A stretch of 64,000 nucleotides of DNA from the NCBI GenBank assembly GCA_020848745.1, contig JADLHM010000098.1, forward strand, positions 1 through 64,000, in the 5' to 3' direction. A model generated the notes under the pieces. The model was given only the letters and a program-made list of their open reading frames with translations. It searched no databases and was not told the DNA's origin. The position numbers and the translations under genes are program-made. Positions within the stretch are counted from its first letter, which is position 1. Each line of letters opens with the position of its first letter. This DNA is from Deltaproteobacteria bacterium. Its GTDB lineage: Bacteria; Desulfobacterota; Binatia; UTPRO1. Of the stretch, positions 34,887 to 42,537 are shown piece after piece.

Positions 34887-35720
34887 TTGAAGGGGATCAT
34901 TCTCAGCGCGGGTCAGGGCCGGCGATTGCTGCCGCTGACGACGAATCTTCCCAAGTGTCTGATCCGTATCGGCGGACGCACGGTGCTGGAGTGGCAGCTT
35001 CGGATGCTGGCCGGCGCCGGCATCCACCATGTGGTCGTGGTCACCGGCTTCGGCGCGGCCGAGGTCGAGCGCCGGCTGTCGCAGATCACGCCGCCCGGCA
35101 TGCACGCCCGGACGCTTTTCAACGAGCTCTACGACCGGGCCGACAATCTGGTGAGCTGCGCCGTCGCGAGCCCGGAAATGAGCGAGGATTTCCTGCTCCT
35201 GAACGGCGACACCCTCGCCGAGGCAACCGTGGTCGAACGGCTGCTCGCGAGCACCGAGACTCCGGTCGCCATGGCGATCGCGGAAAAACCGACCTACGAT
35301 GCCGACGACATGAAGGTCTCGCGCGCCGGCAATCGGGTCACGCGCGTCGGCAAAGACCTCACGGCGGACGCGAGCCACGGCGAGGCGATCGGGTTCTCGT
35401 TGTACCGGGGACGCGGTCCAGAGCTCTTCACGCGGGCGCTCGACGAGATCCTGAGCGAGCCGGAGGGCTCGCGGCGCTGGTATCTTTCCGCCGTCGATCT
35501 TCTCGCCGGGCGGGGCCAGGTCCAGGCGGTCGGCATCGGCGACGCCCGCTTCGCGGAGATCGACTATCTGCAGGACGTACCGCGCGCCCGCGCGCTCGTG
35601 AGCGCGTTCGGCGAGACGCCGCTCGCCGCCGCGCGCTGGACGCGAGCGGATGCCGGCGCCGTCGTGCGGGAAGAGGCGGCGGTGGCGCGCGAGGCGCTCG
35701 CCGCGGACGGCGATCGGTAG
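34887..35720 (+). CDS. Nucleotidyltransferase (LicC / phospho-alcohol cytidylyltransferase-like)
   Basis: 277 residues, Rossmann-like NTP transferase. Signature ILSAGQGRRLLPLT...PKCL at 5-24, then LNGDTL (metal-binding Asp) near 110 and GEAIGFSLYRG. It resembles phosphocholine cytidylyltransferase-type enzymes. Start is TTG 34887, supported by AAGGACGGGGA upstream. It is a good candidate for making a CDP-alcohol (for example CDP-glycerate, as described for ceramide phosphoglycerate synthesis in Caulobacter, or CDP-inositol) for the phosphatidyltransferase. The last ~30 residues are helical and acidic/Arg-rich. Confidence 0.78.
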   Translation: MKGIILSAGQGRRLLPLTTNLPKCLIRIGGRTVLEWQLRMLAGAGIHHVVVVTGFGAAEVERRLSQITPPGMHARTLFNELYDRADNLVSCAVASPEMSEDFLLLNGDTLAEATVVERLLASTETPVAMAIAEKPTYDADDMKVSRAGNRVTRVGKDLTADASHGEAIGFSLYRGRGPELFTRALDEILSEPEGSRRWYLSAVDLLAGRGQVQAVGIGDARFAEIDYLQDVPRARALVSAFGETPLAAARWTRADAGAVVREEAAVAREALAADGDR

Positions 35721-35726
35721 AAGCGG

Positions 35727-36722
35727 GTGCGCGCCGACTACCCGGTGAGCGCGGGCCCCAACCCGCACATCGAGCGCGCCAAGGAGATCCTCAAGCGCCA
35801 CCCCGACGTCCGGAAGCTCGTCGGACCGTACCCGCTCTCGGCGCTCTGCGCCGCGGCGGTCGTCGCCGGTCAGCTGCTGATGGCCTACGCGCTCCGCGAC
35901 GCCCATTGGCTCGTGATCGTCGTGGCGGCGTATCTGGTGGGTGCCTTCGCGAGTCATGCGCTCTTCGTGCTCATCCATGACGCGAGCCACAACCTGACCT
36001 TACATGGCACCCTGGCGAATCGGCTGATCGGCCTGCTCTGCAACGTCGGACAGGGGTTCCCGAGCGCGATGTCGTTCCGGACCTACCATCTGCTCCACCA
36101 CTGGCGTCTCGACGAGTACGACTACGACGCCGATCTCGCCTACCGCTGGGAGGCGCGCCTCGTCGGAACCTCGCCGCTGCGGAAGGCGCTCTGGCTCCTC
36201 GTCTTTGCCGGGGTCGAGGTCATCCGGCCGCTGCGCATCCGCGGCCGGTTCGCCGATCCGTGGCTCTTCGCGAACGTCGTGCTGATCGCCGCGACCGACT
36301 ACCTGGTCTGGCGGTGGTGCGGCTTCGCGGGGCTCGCGTACGTGCTGCTCTCGACGTTCGCCGGCATCGGGCTCCACCCGCTCGGCGCCCGCTGGATCCA
36401 GGAGCACTATACCTTCGTGCCGGGCCAGGAGACGTACTCCTACTACGGGATCCTGAACCGGGTGTCCTTCAACATCGGCTACCACAACGAGCACCACGAC
36501 CTGATGCGCGTGCCGTGGGTGCATCTGCCGAAGCTGAAGGCGCTCGCGCCCGAGTTCTACGAGCCGCTGCACGCGCACCGGTCGCTGACGCGCGTTCTGC
36601 TGCGGTGGATCTTCGACCCGGAGCTCGATCTCTTCGCCCGCATCACGCGCGACCGCGGTCGCGCCGCGGCGCCGCCCTCCGAGGAGGACGTCCTCCTCGG
36701 GGATCTGCCCGCGGCGGTGTAG
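35727..36722 (+). CDS. DEGS-type sphingolipid delta4-desaturase/hydroxylase
   Basis: 331 residues with the three histidine boxes of the family: HDASH (84-88), HLLHH (121-125) and HNEHH (253-257). The N-terminus IERAKEILKRHPDVRKLVGPYP matches the lipid-desaturase (Lipid_DES) domain that precedes the desaturase in eukaryotic DEGS1/2, and EHYTFVPGQETYSYYG followed by FNIGYHNEHHD matches the DEGS signature almost word for word. Family members insert the 4,5-trans double bond of sphingosine into dihydroceramide (or 4-hydroxylate it) with a di-iron centre. GTG start 6 nt after the previous stop. Four or more membrane helices. Confidence 0.85.
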   Translation: MRADYPVSAGPNPHIERAKEILKRHPDVRKLVGPYPLSALCAAAVVAGQLLMAYALRDAHWLVIVVAAYLVGAFASHALFVLIHDASHNLTLHGTLANRLIGLLCNVGQGFPSAMSFRTYHLLHHWRLDEYDYDADLAYRWEARLVGTSPLRKALWLLVFAGVEVIRPLRIRGRFADPWLFANVVLIAATDYLVWRWCGFAGLAYVLLSTFAGIGLHPLGARWIQEHYTFVPGQETYSYYGILNRVSFNIGYHNEHHDLMRVPWVHLPKLKALAPEFYEPLHAHRSLTRVLLRWIFDPELDLFARITRDRGRAAAPPSEEDVLLGDLPAAV

Positions 36723-36744
36723 CGCCGGACGCGCCGCCCGCGTG

Positions 36745-37494
36745 TCAGCCCGCCTTGGATCGCAGGAACGCTTCGGCGGCGACGCGTTGCGCGGGGGTGT
36801 CGATGTCGAAGCCGGCCGCGGGGTCGGTCAGGAGGACCGGCCGCACGGAAAGCCCGGTCCGCGCGAACACCACCCCCGTCAGGTCGGCCAGGGAGAGCCT
36901 CCCCAGCGCGAAGCGGGCGAGCGTGCCCCAGCCGAGGATGCGCAGCATGCGCCACGGACGCTTGCGCTCGGCCTCGACCCGGGTCCACTCGCGGAGCGCC
37001 GCGTAGCCTTTCGTCGTGAGGAGCGCGTAGAGGTTGCACCCGCAGAATCCGCCGTCGTGGAAGCGGAACGCCGTACGGCGGATGCCGGGGAACGCCGCGT
37101 GCACGAGACTGACGGGCACGAGCCCGAAGGTGGCGTCGGCATTGATCGCGGTCGCGCGTTCGCAGAAGGCGTCGAGGGTTGCCGCGGAGAGGAGGGGGTG
37201 GTCGGCCGTCGTGATCAGTACGGGCGGCGTGAGGCCGAGCTGCTCGATGGCGAGGGCCGCGCTGGCGCTCGGGGTGCGATCGCCGCGGACGGTCTCGACG
37301 GCCGCTCCGCCGCCGTGCCCGGCGAGCGCCGGATCGAGCCCGCACACCACGACGCGCCCGATCCAGCGGCTCGCGCGCAGCGTCGCGAGCACGCGGTCGA
37401 GCATCGCGATTCCCGCCACCGGCGCCAGCGCCTTGTGCGCGACCCCGGTCGCGCTCGCGATCGGGTCGGCGCCGCCGCGGCTACCCGCCATCAC
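36745..37494 (-). CDS. MobA-like NTP transferase
   Basis: About 249 residues. The Rossmann-like core shows LVMAGSRGG near the start, HKALAPVAGIAMLDRVL, TTADHPLL and GFDIDTPA at the end, typical of MobA/GlmU-type nucleotidyltransferases, with the Gly-rich loop altered from GGxSxRMG to AGSRGG. GTG 37494 trims the first strand; a CTG at 37527, overlapping the upstream gene stop, would keep it and may be the true start. It is downstream of the ceramide synthase-like gene on the same strand, suggesting a role in making an activated head group. Confidence 0.68.
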   Translation of the reverse strand: MMAGSRGGADPIASATGVAHKALAPVAGIAMLDRVLATLRASRWIGRVVVCGLDPALAGHGGGAAVETVRGDRTPSASAALAIEQLGLTPPVLITTADHPLLSAATLDAFCERATAINADATFGLVPVSLVHAAFPGIRRTAFRFHDGGFCGCNLYALLTTKGYAALREWTRVEAERKRPWRMLRILGWGTLARFALGRLSLADLTGVVFARTGLSVRPVLLTDPAAGFDIDTPAQRVAAEAFLRSKAG

Positions 37495-37523
37495 GAGGGC
37501 GGTGAAGAGGGTCGGGGACGCGT

Positions 37524-38732
37524 TCAGGGGAGCGGCTTCTCGTAGACGCGGTAGGTCTTGTACTGGTGGCCGCCGAGGAGACGCATCACGCGGAGCAGGG
37601 GGAAGTTGTCCTCCAGGACCCAGCCCATCTCGATGTGCCGCATGTCCCGTACGGCTGGCGACACCCGCACGGCTTCGATCAGCCCGAAGACGAGCGCCAT
37701 CGCGAGCGAGCTCGACTGGAACTTCTGGCGGACGCCCATGAGCGCCACGCGCGCCGAGCACGTCGGCCGCGTGCGTATGCGCCAGAGGAGCTTCGCCCAA
37801 CCGAAGGGCAGGAGGCGTCCGTCGAGATCGCCGATCAGCTCGTTCAGGTTCGGCACGATGACGAGCATCGCCGCCATCTCCCCGTCGACCTCGGCGAACT
37901 GCACGAAGTCGCGCGGCACGAGGTACTTGAGCGCGCTCGCGAGCTCGGCGAACTCGGCCTCCGTGAACGGCACGAAGCTCCAGTTGTGCGCCCACGCGTC
38001 GCAGAAGATCTCGCTGATCACGGCCGCCTCGGCGCGCAGGCGCGACTTGTCGACCGGGCGGATCGTCACCCGGGCGTCCTCGCGCGCGCGACGCGCGGCC
38101 TCGACCATCGTGCGCGGCGGCGTGCCGTTGGTGTCGAGCGTGTAGGCCACCACGTCCTTGGCCTTGTGGTAGCCGAGCCGCTGTACGCGCGCGTCGTAGT
38201 AGGGACGTCCATGGCCGGTCAGGAAGACCGGCGGGTGCTCGAAGCCGTCGATCAGGGTCCCGATGTCGCCGTTGATCGAGAGATTGAAGGGGCCGAGGAC
38301 GCGCCGCATGCCCTGCGCGCGCAGCCACTCCTCGGCGGCGCCGAGGAGCGCCTCGAACACCGCGTGATCGTCGATCGCCTCGAGCGCGCCGAAGTGGCCG
38401 GTCGCGTCGTCGTAGCGTTCGATCCGGAGCGCATCGACCTGCGCCGTGATCCGGCCGACCGGCCGGCCGCCGCGGTACGCGACGAAGAGCTGCACCTGCG
38501 CGTGCTGGAAGAAGGCGCTCTTCGGCGAGAAATTGTGGCGCTGCTCGGTGCGGAGCGGCGGCACCCATGCCGGGTCGGCCGCGTAGATGGCGTAGGGCAG
38601 CTCCACGAAATCGCGGAGGTCCCGGCGCGAGCGAACCGGCCGGACCTCGACGGGCGCCGACGACCGTTGCTCGCGCTCCCGCGCCTCGAGCGCCTCCGGG
38701 ACCGGTCCCGCCACCCTCGTACCGTGCTTCAC
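37524..38732 (-). CDS. Bacterial ceramide synthase-like GNAT acyltransferase
   Basis: About 402 residues, GNAT fold with long extensions. Matching blocks to the bacterial ceramide synthase family described in Caulobacter are FPKSAFFQHA-type SPKSAFFQHAQVQLFVA, GPFNLSINGDIGTLIDG, GHGRPYYDARVQRLGYHKAKDV and a C-terminal EMGWVLEDNFP. The enzyme N-acylates the sphingoid base, the step after SPT. Start set at GTG 38732; an ATG at 38774 would add 14 residues. Convergent/divergent partners are the spt-cluster genes, and the downstream NTP transferase follows with a possible overlap. Confidence 0.8.
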   Translation of the reverse strand: MKHGTRVAGPVPEALEAREREQRSSAPVEVRPVRSRRDLRDFVELPYAIYAADPAWVPPLRTEQRHNFSPKSAFFQHAQVQLFVAYRGGRPVGRITAQVDALRIERYDDATGHFGALEAIDDHAVFEALLGAAEEWLRAQGMRRVLGPFNLSINGDIGTLIDGFEHPPVFLTGHGRPYYDARVQRLGYHKAKDVVAYTLDTNGTPPRTMVEAARRAREDARVTIRPVDKSRLRAEAAVISEIFCDAWAHNWSFVPFTEAEFAELASALKYLVPRDFVQFAEVDGEMAAMLVIVPNLNELIGDLDGRLLPFGWAKLLWRIRTRPTCSARVALMGVRQKFQSSSLAMALVFGLIEAVRVSPAVRDMRHIEMGWVLEDNFPLLRVMRLLGGHQYKTYRVYEKPLP

Positions 38733-38828
38733 GCGACGAGCGGCATACGGCACGCCCCGCCAAGGGTCAAGCAAGAGCGCAAAACGCGGTTACCACTCCG
38801 GCCCGACCCTTGATACAAGCGCCTCCGG

Positions 38829-40562
38829 ATGAAGCTGCTGCTGCTGATCGTTCGCCGGTATCCGCAGCGGACGCTTCTCGCGCTCGGCTGCCTGGTCTGC
38901 GCGGGGCTCGCCGAAGGCATCGGGATCTCGAGCCTGCTGCCCGTGATCCGCGTCGCGACCCGCGACCAGGCGAGCGCCGCCGCGAGCAATACGGCGCTCG
39001 AGCGCGGGCTCGACACCGCGCTCGGTTTCGTCGGGCTCGCGCCGACCACGACGACGCTCTTCACGATCGTGTTCGCCGGCATCGCGCTCAAGGCCGGGCT
39101 CGTGCTGCTCGCGAACCGGCAGGTCGGCTACGCGGTCGCGCACGTCGCGACCACGCTGCGCCTGCAGCTCATCGAGGCCCTCCTGCGGACGCGCTGGGCC
39201 TACTTCGTCCACAAGCCGGTCGGCGCGATCGCCAACTCGGTCGCGATGGAGGCGCAAGCGGCGGCCGACGCGTATCTGCACGCCACGACCGTCTGGGCGC
39301 TGCTCGCGCAGTGCTTCGTCTTCGCCGCCATCTCCTGCCTCGTGTCGTGGCGGGCGACGCTCGGCGCGCTCGTCGTCGGATCCGTCATCACGGTGCTCCT
39401 GAACCGCCTCGTGCGGGCGTCGCGGAAATCCGGACGGCGGCAGACCATGCGCATCCGCCAGCTCCTTGCTCGCCTCACCGATACGCTGCAGGCCGTGAAG
39501 CCGCTGAAGGCGATGGCGCGCGAGCCGCTGATCGCTCCGGTGCTGGAGGGGGAGACGCGGCGGCTCAACCAGGCGCTCGAGCGGGAGGTGATGGCGCGCG
39601 CCTACCTCGAAGCGTTTCAGGATCCGCTCATGATGCTCTTCCTGGCGGTCGCGCTCTACGTCGGGCTCGGGACGCTCTCGATGCCGTTCGCCGACGTGGT
39701 GATCCTGGTGTTCCTCTGCGCCCGCATCATCGCCGATCTCGCCAAGGTGCAGAAGAGCATGCAGCGCCTCGCCGTGAAGGAGAGCGCGTACTGGGCGCTC
39801 GACGATCTGATCCGCGAGGCGCGCGGCGCGGTCGAGGTGGGGACGGGAACGCAGCCGGTACGCTTTACGCGCGAGATCCGCGTCGACCACGTGTCGTTCG
39901 CGCACGACGTGGCGCCGGTCCTCAGCGACGCCGCCATGGTGATCCCCGCGGGGTCGCTCACCGTCATCACCGGCCCGTCGGGATCCGGCAAGACGACGCT
40001 CGTCGATCTGATCGTCGGACTGCTGCAGCCGCAGGCGGGCGAGGTGCGGGTCGACGGTGTGCCCTTGCGCGAGATCGCGGCGCGCGATTGGCGCACGCAG
40101 ATCGGCTACGTCCCGCAGGAGACGCTCATGCTGCACCAGAGCGTCGCGCAGAACGTGACGCTCGGCGATCCGTCGGTGCCGCTCGCCGACGTGCACGAGG
40201 CGCTCCGCGCGGCGGGAGCGAGCGAGTTCGTCGCGGCGCTGCCCGAAGGCGTCGACACGATCGTCGGCGAGCGCGGGCTCCGGCTCTCGGGCGGTCAGCG
40301 GCAGCGGCTCGCGCTCGCCCGGGCGCTCGTGAGGAAGCCGGCCCTTCTCGTGCTCGACGAGGCGACGACCGCGCTCGATCCGGCGACCGAGCGCGAGATC
40401 TGCGCGACGCTGCGCGCGCTCCGCGGTGCAGTGACCCTGGTCGCGATCTGCCACCACGGCCACCTGATCGACGTCGCGGACCTCGTCTATCACGTCGACG
40501 ACGGACGCATCGCGCTCGCGCGCGGCGCGCTCGCCGAGCGGCGCGACGTCGCGCGCGGCTGA
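38829..40562 (+). CDS. ABC exporter, MsbA-like half transporter
   Basis: 577 residues: six membrane helices in the first ~330, then an ATPase with Walker A GPSGSGKTT (382-390), Q-loop VPQET, signature LSGGQRQRLALARAL (about 486) and Walker B LLVLDEATT (about 506), switch His in AICHHGH. It is a homodimeric fused-domain exporter like MsbA/lipid flippases. Placed between the ceramide synthase-like gene and the LpxO-like gene, it may flip ceramide lipids across the inner membrane. Divergent from the preceding gene, ~96 bp apart. Confidence 0.86.
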   Translation: MKLLLLIVRRYPQRTLLALGCLVCAGLAEGIGISSLLPVIRVATRDQASAAASNTALERGLDTALGFVGLAPTTTTLFTIVFAGIALKAGLVLLANRQVGYAVAHVATTLRLQLIEALLRTRWAYFVHKPVGAIANSVAMEAQAAADAYLHATTVWALLAQCFVFAAISCLVSWRATLGALVVGSVITVLLNRLVRASRKSGRRQTMRIRQLLARLTDTLQAVKPLKAMAREPLIAPVLEGETRRLNQALEREVMARAYLEAFQDPLMMLFLAVALYVGLGTLSMPFADVVILVFLCARIIADLAKVQKSMQRLAVKESAYWALDDLIREARGAVEVGTGTQPVRFTREIRVDHVSFAHDVAPVLSDAAMVIPAGSLTVITGPSGSGKTTLVDLIVGLLQPQAGEVRVDGVPLREIAARDWRTQIGYVPQETLMLHQSVAQNVTLGDPSVPLADVHEALRAAGASEFVAALPEGVDTIVGERGLRLSGGQRQRLALARALVRKPALLVLDEATTALDPATEREICATLRALRGAVTLVAICHHGHLIDVADLVYHVDDGRIALARGALAERRDVARG

Positions 40563-40640
40563 GACGCGCCGGCGTCGCGTCCATGCGCACCGCCGCGTGA
40601 TCGCCGCAGCCGCCGACGCGCCCGCCGCAGCGCCCTACGG

Positions 40641-41495
40641 TTACGCGCGCGCCGCGTCCGGCAGTTGTACGACCGCGTTCTCGCGGAACTTCCGCACCGA
40701 CGGTTCGTAGTACACCGCCTTCAGGAGCGCGCGGTTGTAGAGGTCGAGGGTGCGTGGCAGCTTGCGCGCGACGTCGAGCCAGAGCACGACCCGCACCTCG
40801 TTGCTCTCGTTCGCGGCGTCGTGGAGGTTGGTGTCGTCGAAGATCACGCCGCGGCCGTTCCGCCAGTGGAACTTCCGCGTGCGCGCGATCAGCGACTTGT
40901 CGCGGAGCGCGTTGTCCGCCGGGTCGACGTTGACGCGCAGCCAGCACTCGCGGCCGGCATTGTCGCCCGGGATCACCACGCCGAGGTGATAGCGGACGAA
41001 GCCCTTGTAGTACCCCCAGTGCGGGGTCACGTACTGGCGCGGCTCGAGGATCGAGAAGAACGCGTTGTAGACGTCGGCGAGCGGGCGAAGCACCGCCGCC
41101 GTCCTCGGCGCGAGGGCGCAGTTCTCCTCGATGAAGCTGCCCGACTTCAGCATGAACGCCTTCCACCGGATCGTGTGGATGCCGCGTTCGGTGTACTGGC
41201 CACCGAGCTTCGACATGTCGGTGATGCGCGAGCGGAACGCGAGCAGGCGCTCGCACTCGCCGCGGATGTCGGGATAGGCCGCCTCGAGCGCGAGCAGCTC
41301 CGGATATTCGCGGCCGTAGTCCTCGAGATAGTCCGGAACGCGCGCGATGAGCCCCGCCTCCTCGCAGCGCGCGTAGACGCTGTTGAAGGCGTTCTTCACC
41401 CGCTTCTTGCCCTTCTTGCCCGCGCCGGGCAGGTGCGCGAGCGCCTTCAGGATGTCGACGCTCGAGGATGCGGCGATGCGCAGCGGGGTGAACAT
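40641..41495 (-). CDS. Aspartyl/asparaginyl beta-hydroxylase family dioxygenase (LpxO-like)
   Basis: 284 residues. The iron/2-oxoglutarate site is visible: TPHWG (His159), VRYHLGVVIP (168-176), FDDTNLHDAANES (His225) and VRVVLWLD (Arg235 for 2-oxoglutarate). The same family includes LpxO, which adds a 2-hydroxyl to lipid A acyl chains. Here the substrate is inferred to be the N-acyl chain of ceramide or a related lipid, giving an alpha-hydroxy group. A protein substrate (aspartyl hydroxylation) is the classical alternative. Confidence 0.8.
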   Translation of the reverse strand: MFTPLRIAASSSVDILKALAHLPGAGKKGKKRVKNAFNSVYARCEEAGLIARVPDYLEDYGREYPELLALEAAYPDIRGECERLLAFRSRITDMSKLGGQYTERGIHTIRWKAFMLKSGSFIEENCALAPRTAAVLRPLADVYNAFFSILEPRQYVTPHWGYYKGFVRYHLGVVIPGDNAGRECWLRVNVDPADNALRDKSLIARTRKFHWRNGRGVIFDDTNLHDAANESNEVRVVLWLDVARKLPRTLDLYNRALLKAVYYEPSVRKFRENAVVQLPDAARA

Positions 41496-41532
41496 GCGGC
41501 CTCGTTAACGGCTCGTCCGCGAGTCCGCAAGC

Positions 41533-42537
41533 GTGAACGACCCGGTTGCGGCCGTGCCGGAGCTTCGCCATCATCGCCGCGCCGTGCCGCCGAACTTCAC
41601 AGCGATCGAGGCCGCCGGCCTCGGCCTCGATCGCGCCGCGCTGCTCGCCGCGATGGATCCGTTCATCGCCTGCCGCCTCGCGCCGACCGACCCGCGCTGG
41701 ACGGCGGAGGTGGTCCGCAAGCACGCGAAGGCGCGGCGACGGCTGCGGCGGCGCCGCTGGCTCGGGTGGCTCGGACGGGGCAAGCGCCGCGGCCAGGACC
41801 GCATCGAGTCCGAATACGACCAGGCCTGGGCCCGCAAGCGCCTCGCCCCCTACGAGATGGAGCCGCGACCCCGGGCGGGCGCCGCGTGGCAATACGGCGA
41901 CGCGGCCATGTTCGCGACGAGCGCCGCCGGTGCCCGCGCCCGCCTGCTGGTCCTGATGCGGGCGGTGGCGCTGCTCCGGCCCGCGAGCGTCCTCGAGGTC
42001 GGCTGCGGCAACGGCCTGAACCTCCTCACGCTGGCCTGCCGCTTCCCGGCGACGCGCTTCGCGGGCGTCGAGCTCACCGACGGCGGCTTCGCGACCGCGC
42101 GCGCCGTGCAGGAGGAGGCGGAACTGCCCGCGGTGCTGCGGCGCTTCGCGCCGGAGCCGCTCGCCGACCCGAGTGCGCACCGGCGCGTCGACTTCCGGCG
42201 CGGCAGCGCCGCCGAGCTGCCGTTCGCCGATGCCGCCTTCGACCTCGTCTATTCGTCGCTCGCCCTCGAGCAGATGGAGGAGATCCGCGACCGGGCGCTC
42301 GGCGAGATGTCCAGGGTGGCCGGACGTCACACGCTCATGCTGGAGCCGTTCTGGGACTGCAACGACCGCGGCCTGCGGCGCGACTATCTCCTCGCGCGCG
42401 ATCACTTTCGCGGCCGCATCGACGAGCTGCCGCGCCATGGTCTCGAGCCGACGCTGGTGACGGACGACCTCCCGGGCGAGATCTGGCTGCAGCCCTGTCT
42501 CGTCGTCTGCCGCAAGCGCGCCGCCGTGTCGTGGTGA
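41533..42537 (+). CDS. SAM-dependent methyltransferase
   Basis: 334 residues. Motif I VLEVGCGNG lies at 153-161, with later ELPFADAAFDLVYSSLALEQM as motif IV region, giving a class I Rossmann methyltransferase. The N-terminal 140 residues are basic (RRRLRRRRW) and unlike common families. It overlaps the next gene. Substrate unknown; methylation of a lipid head group in the surrounding cluster is a guess. Confidence 0.72.
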   Translation: MNDPVAAVPELRHHRRAVPPNFTAIEAAGLGLDRAALLAAMDPFIACRLAPTDPRWTAEVVRKHAKARRRLRRRRWLGWLGRGKRRGQDRIESEYDQAWARKRLAPYEMEPRPRAGAAWQYGDAAMFATSAAGARARLLVLMRAVALLRPASVLEVGCGNGLNLLTLACRFPATRFAGVELTDGGFATARAVQEEAELPAVLRRFAPEPLADPSAHRRVDFRRGSAAELPFADAAFDLVYSSLALEQMEEIRDRALGEMSRVAGRHTLMLEPFWDCNDRGLRRDYLLARDHFRGRIDELPRHGLEPTLVTDDLPGEIWLQPCLVVCRKRAAVSW

